Shown piece by piece: positions 10,201 to 18,940 of a DNA stretch of 64,000 nt. Position 1 is the stretch's first letter; each line of letters starts with the position of its first letter. The DNA is from Cognataquiflexum aquatile (GTDB lineage Bacteria; Bacteroidota; Bacteroidia; Cytophagales; Cyclobacteriaceae). The stretch spans positions 496,001 through 560,000 of the forward strand of contig NZ_QMIK01000003.1 of NCBI RefSeq assembly GCF_003316845.1, in the 5' to 3' direction. Below the pieces are notes generated by a model, which was not told the origin of the DNA, made no database searches, and saw nothing but the letters and a program-made list of their open reading frames with translations. Both the position numbers and the translations under genes were made by a program.

Positions 10201-11943
10201 TTATATATTTTTCTTTTTCAATTCACTGATGATAAAATCTGAAGTTCTCCAAGACAAGGCCAAAATCGTCCAGGTTGGGTTTTTGTCAGCTTGGGAAACA
10301 AATGGTCCTGCATCTACCACAAATAGGTTTTTACAGTCATGGGCTTGGCTGTTGCTGTTCAAAACAGAAGTAGCAGGATTATTTCCCATTCTTGTGGTTC
10401 CTACTTCGTGGATAATCCTTCCCGGAGTAGCTAGCCCATACATGGTATCAGCTCCCGGTTTTTGACCCAATAGAACAGCACCGGAATTGGTGAGGATTTC
10501 CTCAAAGGTATCCTGCATGTGTTTTGCCTGCTTGATTTCTTGGTCTGACCATTTGTAATGGAATCGCAGCACAGGTATGCCGAATTTGTCAACCACATTT
10601 GGGTCGATTTCGCAATAATTGGTTTCCCTTGGAATACTTTCACCCCTTCCCGACATACCCACCATAGAACCATAGGACCTACGGATATCTTTTTTCAATC
10701 CTTCCCCATATCCGCCATTTGGACTTGGATTGCCAAATTCATCCTTCAGATATTTTCTCATGGTATCCATTGAAAAGCCTATGCCATAAGACGGCATGGA
10801 CATTCCTCCCCAATATTCGATGTGGTACCCGCGGGCAAAATCAAGATTTTTATTGTCAAGCCACCAGGGTGTATAGACGTGCATGCCACCTACGCCATCT
10901 TCGTTGTATCTTTCTCTATCGACCAGATCAGGGAGAATTCCCATTCTGTCTGCACCTGTCGAGTCATGTAGGTATTTGCCAACTACACCGCTGCTGTTAC
11001 CGATTCCGTTTGGATGTGTTTTGGACTTCGAGTTAAGCATAATCCTGGATGATTCGCAAGCGGATGCACCTAGAACGACCACTCTTGATTTGAGCTTGTA
11101 TTCTTTCATGTCCACTTTACTGATATAGGATACGCCTGTAGCTTTTCCGGATTCATCGGTAGTGACAGCCCTTACCATGGCATTGGTGTACAATTCCACC
11201 TTGCCTTTTTTCATGGCAGGTTTGATCAATACCGTTCCTGAAGAAAAATCCGCATATGCCTGACAGGCCCTGTTGCATTGGTTACAGAAAAAGCAAACTC
11301 CCCTTTCATTGTTGATCGGACGGGTAAGCATAGAAAGCCTTCCGGGAATTACCGGCATATTGGCTTTTTTGGCACCTCTCATGATAAACATCTCGTGGAG
11401 TCTTGGCTTTGGAGGTGGGAGGAAAAATCCATCCGGCTCATTATAAATCCCCTCTTTTGATCCAAATACTCCTATGAGTTTGTCTACTTTGTCATAATAG
11501 GGCTTGACATCATCATAGCCAATCGGCCAATCATCACCCATCCCATCAATACTGCTTCTTTTGAAATCATTGGGTCCAAAACGGAGAGAAATCCTGCCCC
11601 AGTGGTTGGTTCTGCCTCCAAGCATTCTCGACCTGAACCAGTCGAATTGAGTCCCCTTTACATTGGTATAGGGTTCACCTTCTATGTCCCAACCGCCAAT
11701 AGCCTGGTCAAAATCTCCAAAGGGCCTGATCCTTGTTCCACTGCCTCTTCTCGGAGATTCCCAAGGTGGTCTCAATTGGGTCCTATCTTCCTCTTTAGCC
11801 GGGTCAAAATCGCCTCCTGCTTCCAGAACAGCTACTGATAGACCTGCCTCAGAAAGAATTTTGGAAGCCATACCGCCACCGGCACCGGAACCTACGATAA
11901 TCACATCATAAGCTTCTCCGGATGATTTGATTTCAAAACTCAT
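10201..11943 (-). CDS. GMC-family FAD-dependent sugar dehydrogenase, catalytic subunit
   Basis: 580 residues. The N-terminal Rossmann motif DVIIVGSGAGGGMASKIL binds FAD, and the C-terminal HEVGTTRMG and NPTWTILALSWR are the GMC active-site and FAD-binding motifs. An unusual cysteine cluster, C217-x2-C220-x2-C223-x3-C227, resembles the 3Fe-4S site of FAD-dependent glucose dehydrogenases. No signal peptide is visible, which suits piggy-back Tat export with the downstream small subunit. Likely role: periplasmic oxidation of a sugar or glycoside (for example glucoside 3-dehydrogenation). No cytochrome subunit is adjacent. Confidence 0.88.
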   Translation of the reverse strand: MSFEIKSSGEAYDVIIVGSGAGGGMASKILSEAGLSVAVLEAGGDFDPAKEEDRTQLRPPWESPRRGSGTRIRPFGDFDQAIGGWDIEGEPYTNVKGTQFDWFRSRMLGGRTNHWGRISLRFGPNDFKRSSIDGMGDDWPIGYDDVKPYYDKVDKLIGVFGSKEGIYNEPDGFFLPPPKPRLHEMFIMRGAKKANMPVIPGRLSMLTRPINNERGVCFFCNQCNRACQAYADFSSGTVLIKPAMKKGKVELYTNAMVRAVTTDESGKATGVSYISKVDMKEYKLKSRVVVLGASACESSRIMLNSKSKTHPNGIGNSSGVVGKYLHDSTGADRMGILPDLVDRERYNEDGVGGMHVYTPWWLDNKNLDFARGYHIEYWGGMSMPSYGIGFSMDTMRKYLKDEFGNPSPNGGYGEGLKKDIRRSYGSMVGMSGRGESIPRETNYCEIDPNVVDKFGIPVLRFHYKWSDQEIKQAKHMQDTFEEILTNSGAVLLGQKPGADTMYGLATPGRIIHEVGTTRMGNNPATSVLNSNSQAHDCKNLFVVDAGPFVSQADKNPTWTILALSWRTSDFIISELKKKNI

Positions 11944-12082
11944 GTTTTATAAAATTTTTATGTTTGTCTTACAAGTTAAATAAAAAAATCTAAAATTTAC
12001 AAACCTCCATTTTGGAAAAATATAGAAACTCAAGGTTTTCTGAGTACAAATTTTGAGTATCTATTTCAAAATCTAGGTTTCT

Positions 12083-13096
12083 CTATTTTTTCCTGGTATA
12101 ACCCAAAGTGGTGAGATGGTTAATTAAGGAAGTGATGGTGTCAAATTTGAGTATATCTGTACTTTCACTTAGATAAAAACCAATTTGAATGCCCTCTGTT
12201 TTGATAGTAATGGAATTGATCTCGGGCCCGATATCATTTTTTCTCAAGGCGAGTTTTACCCACTTCACCATATCTTCAGGACCATCTATGTGGGGATATT
12301 GAAATTCTGCGGAATCCCGCACTTTGCCATCAGATTTGTCAAAATGGAGTCGATCATTGGGAAGCAAGAGATCGATTTTTCCTTGGAGAATCAGATCTTC
12401 CGGACTTCCACAGACCAAAGGCAAGCCGCATTGCATCAGCCAAAATTCATCTGCTGTATCAATGGCAATATCAAGATCATGGGTTACTACGAGCACGGCT
12501 TTGTTTTCGTTCTTTGCAATATCCCGCAGGAGGTGCATGATCTCAAACCTGTTGATGAGGTCTAAATGAGCTGTTGGTTCGTCCAAAATCAAAATTTCAC
12601 AATTCTGGGCCAAAGCCCTTGCGATCATGACTTTCTGCAATTGCCCATCACTGAGCTCATTCATTGGCCTGTCCTCAATATAATTGATGTGTGTTGATTG
12701 GATAGCCTTGTCAATTTTTTGCTGATCTTCCACAGATAAATTTCCCAACCAACCTGTGTGCGGGATTCTTCCCAAAGACACAACTTGCTTTACGGTAAGA
12801 TTTGCACTGTTGATTTTTTCGGTGAGAACTACTGCGATTTTTTTGGATAAATCCTTAATTGAAATGGAATTGGTAGGTTTTTTATCCAAATAAACCTGAT
12901 TTTTCAAAGCAGGAATCTGTCCCATGATTGTCTTGATCAAGGTGGATTTACCAACACCATTTGGACCAAGCAGACAGGTGAGTTTTCCCTTTTCTAATGA
13001 AAAGGAAATATGGTCTGCAATGACATTGGATCTGCTGCCTTTTTTATAACCTAATGAAAGATCGGTTGCCTGCAATATGGAATTTTGAATTGACAA
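12083..13096 (-). CDS. Cobalamin/iron-siderophore-type ABC transporter ATP-binding protein (BtuD-like)
   Basis: 337 residues. Walker A GPNGVGKST (44-52), signature LSDGQLQKVMIARALA (148-163), Walker B EILILDEPTAHLDL and the switch histidine VVTHDLD are intact. The family is FepC/BtuD, energising import by a FecCD permease. The ATPase core ends near residue 245; about 90 further residues form an extension with no recognised motif. It is the last gene of the three-gene minus-strand set, 49 bases after the permease. Cobalamin specificity is inferred from the neighbouring riboswitch-btuB operon. Confidence 0.9.
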   Translation of the reverse strand: MSIQNSILQATDLSLGYKKGSRSNVIADHISFSLEKGKLTCLLGPNGVGKSTLIKTIMGQIPALKNQVYLDKKPTNSISIKDLSKKIAVVLTEKINSANLTVKQVVSLGRIPHTGWLGNLSVEDQQKIDKAIQSTHINYIEDRPMNELSDGQLQKVMIARALAQNCEILILDEPTAHLDLINRFEIMHLLRDIAKNENKAVLVVTHDLDIAIDTADEFWLMQCGLPLVCGSPEDLILQGKIDLLLPNDRLHFDKSDGKVRDSAEFQYPHIDGPEDMVKWVKLALRKNDIGPEINSITIKTEGIQIGFYLSESTDILKFDTITSLINHLTTLGYTRKK

Positions 13097-13145
13097 GGTT
13101 AATTATGTTAGTTACGTTTTTTCAAATCTCAAATCTCTCATCTAT

Positions 13146-14177
13146 TTAAAACTCCTTACTGAAATTCCTCCTCAAAATCAACCAGATGACCATTGGCGCT
13201 CCTACCAATGAAGTGACTGCATTGATTGGTAAAGTCTGCGCACTTCCGGGTAACTGACTGATCGTATCACATGCCAATAGTACTGCAGCACCGATCAAAG
13301 CAGAAGCCGGAAAAAGAACCCGGTGATCTCCTGTTTTGAAGACAAGCCTCGCCATATGGGGGACGGCAATGCCGATAAAGGCAATAGGCCCACAGAATGC
13401 CGTCACTGATCCTGCCAAAATCCCAGTGCTGACAATCATCGCCCAACGCAGCCGGTGGACATTGACTCCCATACTTTCCGCATAAGCTTCCCCGAGCAAC
13501 ATGGCATTGAAAGATTTGAGATTGACCAGCAAAGGGAGTAAACCTAATAAAACTGAAACAAGGAATGCAACAAGCTGATCAGGTTGGGTACTTCCAAGAC
13601 TTCCCATAGACCAAATGGTAAACATCTTCAGTTGGTCAGCCCCCGAAAAGTACGACAATACTGAAATCAAAGCTGAAACTGCCGAGCCAAACATTAAGCC
13701 CACGATCAGCAATGTCATGCTGTCTTTTACTTTCCAAGCGGTGAGACTCATCAGCAAAAGGACCAGAATAGATCCTAAAGTGGCAGAAAGCACAACAGCC
13801 CAAATCCCAAAACCACCTGAATACATGGACCAACCAAAAGCCGATCCTGCCATAATCAACAATGCTACGCCCAACCCGGCCCCAGAACTGACCCCCAATA
13901 CATACGGGCCAGCCAGAGGATTTCTGAAAAATGTCTGCATCTGAAGCCCGCTCAGAGAAAGCCCGATTCCTGCCAAAATGGCTGTAAAGGCTTTGGGTAT
14001 CCTATAGCCGATAACAATGGTTTCCCATGAGCTTTTTGAAAATTCTCCCCCGATAAACCTCCCCATCACTTCTTGAATCGGAATCAAAACCGACCCGCTC
14101 GCCAGATTCACTGCGAAAAGCAGCAGGCAAATCAAAATGCCTATAAGAAAAAGGAAATACGTGGGTTTATTTTTCAT
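13146..14177 (-). CDS. FecCD-family ABC transporter permease (BtuC-like)
   Basis: 343 residues with about nine to ten hydrophobic segments. FecCD hallmarks include LSLSGLQMQTFFRNPLAGPY, VLGVSSGAGLGVALL and GPIAFIGIAVPHMARLVF followed by the C-terminal GAPMVIWLILRRN. This class forms the inner-membrane channel for B12, haem or siderophores. The start overlaps the end of the upstream binding-protein gene by 11 bases, a sign of translational coupling. Its substrate is probably cobalamin, from context. Confidence 0.9.
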   Translation of the reverse strand: MKNKPTYFLFLIGILICLLLFAVNLASGSVLIPIQEVMGRFIGGEFSKSSWETIVIGYRIPKAFTAILAGIGLSLSGLQMQTFFRNPLAGPYVLGVSSGAGLGVALLIMAGSAFGWSMYSGGFGIWAVVLSATLGSILVLLLMSLTAWKVKDSMTLLIVGLMFGSAVSALISVLSYFSGADQLKMFTIWSMGSLGSTQPDQLVAFLVSVLLGLLPLLVNLKSFNAMLLGEAYAESMGVNVHRLRWAMIVSTGILAGSVTAFCGPIAFIGIAVPHMARLVFKTGDHRVLFPASALIGAAVLLACDTISQLPGSAQTLPINAVTSLVGAPMVIWLILRRNFSKEF

Positions 14178-15330
14178 TCAGTTTGGTGTAAAAATAAAGG
14201 GAATATTCCGGCAAAAGGTCCGGGTATAAGATTTTGATCAAATCCCGAAGTATCAAATCGGGCCTCAAATATCCAAGCTCAAAGTATTCCAACCCACCGG
14301 TTACCCCTTTTTTTTGGGTGTAAGTATAGACATTACCCTGTTTGAAGGCATCGAAATGTTTATACCTAGGATCTGCATTTTCCATTTCTTCCAAAGTTTT
14401 GAAATCAGCCGCTCCCATCCAAAAGTCTGCTTGAAGTGCTTTTTCCAACACATATTCATAACTCAACTGCGCGCTTCCTGTTCCTTTTTGGTCTTTGAAA
14501 AGGTAATCACCTCCTGCTGCTTCCAGCAATCTTGCTCCCCAAGAGTCTGCTCCCGGTACATACCAGATGTCCTTATACATGACTCCTGCCATTACTTTTG
14601 GTTTGTTTTCCGGTAACTCCTTTACCAAATCCGAAGCTTGATTATAATCGGATTGGATTTGAGAAAATACGGTATTGGCTTCTTTGGATTTCCCCAATAA
14701 TACGCCTGTAAATTTGATCCATTCTGCCCTTCCCAAGGGATGTTGCTCTACATATTCCCCATTTAGTATTGCAGGAATCTTGGCTGATTTGAGAATTTCA
14801 AGGTTCTTGAGGTCTTCTCCCAAGGTAGAAATCATCACCCAGTCGGGATCGAGTTCTATGATCTTCTCAATATTCGCCTGCGCCCCGGAGCCGAGGTCTG
14901 TCACTTTTCCGGCATCAATCAATTTTCTTGTCTGTGGGGATGAAATCAAATCTAGGTTAGGAAATCCCATCAATAGGTCCGAAACACCCAAATAGTCCAG
15001 ATGAGGAACCTGTGTCGTGGAGGTCAGCACCACCTTCGATATTGGCAGTGAAATAGCGGCGTCAAACCCAGTCTCATCCAATTTCAAATCTGGAATTTCT
15101 TTGACCAAATAACGAAAAGGAGGATGTTTATCCGGAAATGCCTGTCGGACCTCAACCACTTTAAATCCTTCCCCCTGAAAAACAGCAAAGCCCGTTGCAT
15201 ATGAATTTGGGATTTCGACCAAGTCCAATTCTTTGATTTCCTTTGGAGATTGACAGGAAAGCAGGATTAAAAAAATGGAGAAGATGAAATAGGGAATAGA
15301 AGAAAAAGAGTGAAGTAGGGAGATTTTCAT
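14167..15330 (-). CDS. ABC transporter substrate-binding lipoprotein (BtuF-like)
   Basis: 387 residues with a signal peptide ending in a lipobox (ILLSCQSPKEIK). The body is a periplasmic-binding fold of the TroA/BtuF type: KVVLTSTTQVPHLDYLGVSD, NIEKIIELDPDWVMISTLGE, AGVMYKDIWYVPGADSWGAR then LLEAAGGDYLF. It would hand ligand to the FecCD permease encoded just downstream. First gene of the divergent minus-strand operon facing the cobalamin riboswitch, hence the B12 assignment; an iron-chelate ligand cannot be excluded. Confidence 0.87.
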   Translation of the reverse strand: MKISLLHSFSSIPYFIFSIFLILLSCQSPKEIKELDLVEIPNSYATGFAVFQGEGFKVVEVRQAFPDKHPPFRYLVKEIPDLKLDETGFDAAISLPISKVVLTSTTQVPHLDYLGVSDLLMGFPNLDLISSPQTRKLIDAGKVTDLGSGAQANIEKIIELDPDWVMISTLGEDLKNLEILKSAKIPAILNGEYVEQHPLGRAEWIKFTGVLLGKSKEANTVFSQIQSDYNQASDLVKELPENKPKVMAGVMYKDIWYVPGADSWGARLLEAAGGDYLFKDQKGTGSAQLSYEYVLEKALQADFWMGAADFKTLEEMENADPRYKHFDAFKQGNVYTYTQKKGVTGGLEYFELGYLRPDLILRDLIKILYPDLLPEYSLYFYTKLNEK

Positions 15331-15355
15331 CTTGTAATTGTCAACAAATGTTTTC

Positions 15356-15363
15356 CAAATATA
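15356..15363 (-). promoter_or_regulatory. Putative -7 element for the btuF-like operon
   Basis: The minus strand reads TATATTTG (TAnnTTTG), ending 26 bases upstream of the binding-protein ATG. It is the best match to the phylum's promoter in this gap; the -33 part is not clear. No riboswitch is seen on this strand. Confidence 0.42.
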
Positions 15364-15446
15364 ACACCCGAAGCCAAAGTCTATTTTCTATTGTGGTTTT
15401 TGAACAAAAAAATCTCCCATACAGCCCCTTAAAAAATTTCTTTAGC

Positions 15447-15454
15447 TATGTTTG
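15447..15454 (+). promoter_or_regulatory. Putative -7 element for the riboswitch-btuB transcript
   Basis: TATGTTTG matches TAnnTTTG and lies about 10 bases before the 5' edge of the cobalamin riboswitch, which would place the transcript start right at the beginning of the aptamer. No convincing -33 motif is seen. Confidence 0.48.
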
Positions 15455-15464
15455 TGACAGAATT

Positions 15465-15650
15465 ATGGTTCCCGAACCTGCATCAGGCTCTCGGGATGAA
15501 AAGGGAATTCGGTGAAATACCGAAGCTGTCCCCGCAACTGTAACCCCATCCCGATCAACCCGGGATAGTGATTTACCCACCTCCTTTGCCATTGTGCGCT
15601 GCGGCGTGCGAGAAGGCCGGTAAATCCAGGGAAGCCAGGAGACCTGCCAT
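15465..15650 (+). ncRNA. Cobalamin riboswitch
   Basis: The conserved B12-aptamer blocks occur in the right order: a GGTTCC-type 5' arm, GGGAATTCGGTGAAATACCGA (15503-15523), the invariant CCCCGCAACTGTAACC B12 box (15530-15545) and the 3' closing GAAGCCAGGAGACCTGCC (15631-15648). The peripheral arm between them is long. Adenosyl- or methylcobalamin binding would repress the following btuB operon, whose coding region begins about 240 bases downstream. The leader in between may hold the expression platform, but I cannot define it by eye. Confidence 0.93.
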
Positions 15651-15893
15651 TTTTCATCATGTTCAAAGCTTTCGGGTGAAAGGCTGAGGAAAAGGCAGTT
15701 GGTTTATCACAAAAATGATTAGGATGAAAGGGACTATCCGTTGATAGCTTTCCAATGTTGGATTTTGAATTTTTTTCATTCAGAATTCTTCATTCTTAAT
15801 TGTTTTTATAAACCATTAGGTTTTCTTCTCAATCATTTTCCACAAAAGGCTTTGGGTTAAATAGGTGTTGATCTTCATTTAATTCAAAAGATT

Positions 15894-17801
15894 TTGGTAT
15901 TCTTGGTTGTATTTATGTTTCAAGCAATTCTTAATCAGGAGGTTAAACCTGTAATGGAAAGTAAGGTTGTTAATGAAACTGAAAAGACACATCAAGACAC
16001 GGTCGCTTTATCCCCGGTGGAAGTTTTTTCTCCTCCTCTCGACAAATACACTTTTGGAAGTACCATTCAAAACATTTCCGAATCAGACCTTGCAATCTTC
16101 CAAGGATTGCCTTTGTCGGATTTTCTCCAACAAAGAACCGGACTGTTTCTTCGTCAATATGGATCGGGAATGTTATCCGCCCTTACCATGCGTGGGACAT
16201 CTGCCGGACACAACGCTGTCTTTTGGAACGGCCTTCCCATCAACAGCCCTTCGCTTGGGCAGTCGGATTTTTCGATTTTTCCGGTAGGTGGTTTTGACAA
16301 TGCTTCCATCCATTTTGGAAGTGGAGGAGCACTTTATGGCACGGATGCCATCGGTGGGGCAGTCCATTTGACCAATAAACTTAAATTTGGCGAAGGTCAT
16401 CAGGTTAGGATTGGGTCGGTATTTGGGAGTTTTGGGAGATGGAACCAACAAGTAGAATATTCCTTTTCGGATAAAAAATTCTCTGCAAGAACCAGAATCT
16501 ACCGCAATTTTTCTGAAAATGATTTCCTCTTCCGAAACATTACCAAAATGGGTACCCCGATAGAAAGACAAAGCCATGCACGGCTTGAGCAAACAGGAGC
16601 AATGCAGGACTTGGCTTGGAGCATCAACCCCAAAAATCTCATCAGCACGTCTGTGTGGTGGAATGAAACCAATCGGGAAATTCAACCGCTGATGGGTTCC
16701 AATACCATTGATTTTCAATCAGACCGAAACCTGAGATGGGTTTTGGATTATTTCCATTTTGGGAAAAATAAAGTCTGGAATCTAAAAAGTGGCTTGGTCA
16801 GGGATGATCAATTATTCAATAATTCATTCAATCAGACCATCCAATATTTTCTTGCAGGAGACTTGGATTGGGAGATCAGCAATAAATGGAATTCAAAATC
16901 CGGTCTTAGGATAACAGAAATCCAGGGTAATTTGAGCACTTATCAGGCAAAAGAATCCCGGGTCGAATTGTATCAATCCACCAATTTTCGGCCTTCAGAA
17001 AGATTGGGCTTTTCTGTCAATCTCAGGCAATTGGTTTTTGAGGGAAACTTGGCCCCATTTACACCAAGTGTCGGAGGGGAATGGAAAGTATGGAGAAATG
17101 AGTCACATCAAATACATTTCACTTCCAATTTGGCTAGAAGTTTCAAAGTTCCGACATTGAATGACCGTTTTTGGGTTCCGGGTGGCAATCCTGAATTGCA
17201 ATCCGAAAAGAGCTGGAGTGCGGAATCAGGCATAAATTACCTTTTCAAAAAAGAGAATTTTGAACTTTCCCAAAAGATTACGGTATACAGAATGAAGGTA
17301 GACAATTGGATCATTTGGCTTCCCAAAGGAAATGTCTGGAGCCCCGAAAATATCCGTGAAGTTCATAATTCCGGTTTGGAATATGGATTGGAAGCAAACC
17401 AAAAAGCCGGAGAATGGGATCTCCATATGAAAGTTAATTATGCCATGACCCGTGCCATCAACCAAACGGATATTTCAGAAAATGACCGTAGCAAAGGAAA
17501 TCAACTTCCCTATACCCCTTTGCATAAATTCCAGTCAATAATTATGGTTGGGAAAGGGACATTCAGTACATTTCTGAATTACCAGTTGGTAGGAGAGCGG
17601 TTTTCAGGAACAGATGGCTCCGGGAGATTAGACCCATACCAGCTTTGGGACTTGGGAGGGAATTGCAATTGGTCAATCCGAAATCTGAATGGAAGCCTGG
17701 GTTTTCAAATCAACAACTTATTCAACACCGACTATCAAGTCATGCCATTGCGTGCGATGCCGGGGAGAAATTTTCAACTCAATTTAAATGTAAGAATATG
17801 A
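15894..17801 (+). CDS. btuB: TonB-dependent vitamin B12 receptor (BtuB-like)
   Basis: About 635 residues. A hydrophobic N-terminus is followed by a TonB-box region (DTVALSPVEVFSP), a plug domain (FLQQRTGLFLRQYGSGMLSA, LTMRGTSAGHNAVFWNGLPI, HFGSGGALYGTDAIGGAVHL) and a beta-barrel ending in an aromatic-type strand (NFQLNLNVRI). The upstream cobalamin riboswitch identifies the substrate. The start is uncertain: the first possible codon is TTG at 15894, the first ATG is 15915, and the signal peptide looks short from either. The stop overlaps the next gene (ATGA). Confidence 0.92.
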   Translation: MVFLVVFMFQAILNQEVKPVMESKVVNETEKTHQDTVALSPVEVFSPPLDKYTFGSTIQNISESDLAIFQGLPLSDFLQQRTGLFLRQYGSGMLSALTMRGTSAGHNAVFWNGLPINSPSLGQSDFSIFPVGGFDNASIHFGSGGALYGTDAIGGAVHLTNKLKFGEGHQVRIGSVFGSFGRWNQQVEYSFSDKKFSARTRIYRNFSENDFLFRNITKMGTPIERQSHARLEQTGAMQDLAWSINPKNLISTSVWWNETNREIQPLMGSNTIDFQSDRNLRWVLDYFHFGKNKVWNLKSGLVRDDQLFNNSFNQTIQYFLAGDLDWEISNKWNSKSGLRITEIQGNLSTYQAKESRVELYQSTNFRPSERLGFSVNLRQLVFEGNLAPFTPSVGGEWKVWRNESHQIHFTSNLARSFKVPTLNDRFWVPGGNPELQSEKSWSAESGINYLFKKENFELSQKITVYRMKVDNWIIWLPKGNVWSPENIREVHNSGLEYGLEANQKAGEWDLHMKVNYAMTRAINQTDISENDRSKGNQLPYTPLHKFQSIIMVGKGTFSTFLNYQLVGERFSGTDGSGRLDPYQLWDLGGNCNWSIRNLNGSLGFQINNLFNTDYQVMPLRAMPGRNFQLNLNVRI

Positions 17802-18859
17802 AAAATTTACGCTTGCTCCTGCCACTGATCTGGCTTACATTTTTTGTCGCTTCCTGTAACGATGATACTTCAGGTCCTTCAGATATCCCTGTTGGTGAAT
17901 TTGAAAAAGGAGTTCTGATCATGAATGAAGGTGCTTTTGGTGTCAATGACGGAGAAGTATATCACTATGATCCATCTACCGGAGTGATAAAAGAAGATAT
18001 TTTTCGGACCAAAAACAGCAGACCTTTTGGGGGATTGATTGAGGATATGGTCGAAGCTGAGGGGAGAATGTACCTTGTCGCCAATACAGGGAAGGTGGAA
18101 ATTGTAAATCCAAAGGACTTTAGTCTTCTTGGAGGCATAAGTTTAGGCTTGAATATTACCAGGTCTTTGGTTTCTGTCAACCAAAAGCTATTCATCAGCG
18201 ATTGGGGTCCATATGATGCCGGGTTCAACAATCTTAATTCCTATGTTGCAGTGGTAAATGACCTTAATGGAGGGCCAATCGCTAAAAAGATAGCTGTTTC
18301 AAGCCGTCCTGAAGGAATGATTGTGGCGGGAAATTTTATTTATGTAGCCTGTACTGCGGCCAAAAAATATGATGTGATTTCCATTGCTTCAGAAACTGTA
18401 GCAGCCAGCATTGCGGTGGAAGGAAATCCAACCCGGTTTTTGGAAATCGAAGGAAGGTTGTTTTTATATGCCCAGGATGATAACAATGCGATTTTTCACG
18501 AAATCAATCCAGGAAATTATGCCCTTGTAAGGACTGTTAAAATCCCTTTGGCCAACCCAACTCCAATAGTCACCTTGGGAGAAGGGAGTGAACTGTTTAT
18601 AGTCACCTCTACGGGTTTTCCGGATTATACTGATGCAGTGGCAAAAGTATCCGTCAATACCGGACAAGTCATCAATGGGTCTTTTTATACAGGTTCAGGG
18701 CTATACGGGATCGGATTCAAGATTGAAGGAAAGGAAATTTACGTAGCGGAGAACAATGGTTTCCAAGGAAAGGGCTCAGTTTCCATTCTCAGCGCGACAG
18801 GTCAAAAAGTCAAAACTTTGAGTGTAGGGAAAGGCCCCTCTGGATTTATCTTTAAGTGA
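17798..18859 (+). CDS. BtuG-like surface lipoprotein (YncE/DUF5074-type beta-propeller)
   Basis: 353 residues from the ATG that overlaps the btuB stop; an open frame extends further upstream inside btuB but is not used. The signal peptide ends in a lipobox (FFVASCNDD). The body consists of repeated blade-like units with GVLIMNEGAFGVNDGEVYHY, then PSGFIFK at the end, a pattern of seven-bladed propellers. In Bacteroides the BtuG lipoproteins of this fold bind B12 very tightly and sit on BtuB. The overlap with btuB and shared riboswitch support the same role here. Confidence 0.82.
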   Translation: MKNLRLLLPLIWLTFFVASCNDDTSGPSDIPVGEFEKGVLIMNEGAFGVNDGEVYHYDPSTGVIKEDIFRTKNSRPFGGLIEDMVEAEGRMYLVANTGKVEIVNPKDFSLLGGISLGLNITRSLVSVNQKLFISDWGPYDAGFNNLNSYVAVVNDLNGGPIAKKIAVSSRPEGMIVAGNFIYVACTAAKKYDVISIASETVAASIAVEGNPTRFLEIEGRLFLYAQDDNNAIFHEINPGNYALVRTVKIPLANPTPIVTLGEGSELFIVTSTGFPDYTDAVAKVSVNTGQVINGSFYTGSGLYGIGFKIEGKEIYVAENNGFQGKGSVSILSATGQKVKTLSVGKGPSGFIFK

Positions 18860-18900
18860 TCAAAGGGGAGATTTTGGACCGATAGACTCATTTTGATAGA

Positions 18901-18940
18901 AAAAAATAGAGTGAAATCTTAAAGTTTCACTCTATTTTTT
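18901..18940. terminator. Bidirectional terminator between btuG-like gene and pyrB
   Basis: A 16-bp perfect inverted repeat (AAAAAATAGAGTGAAA with TTTCACTCTATTTTTT) closes an 8-base loop. A and T tracts at the ends serve both converging transcripts. It abuts the pyrB stop at 18941. Confidence 0.9.

Noticed and set aside
17645-17797. Longer N-terminus for the BtuG-like protein
   Set aside because: It would overlap btuB by more than 150 bases and hide the lipoprotein signal that begins at 17798.
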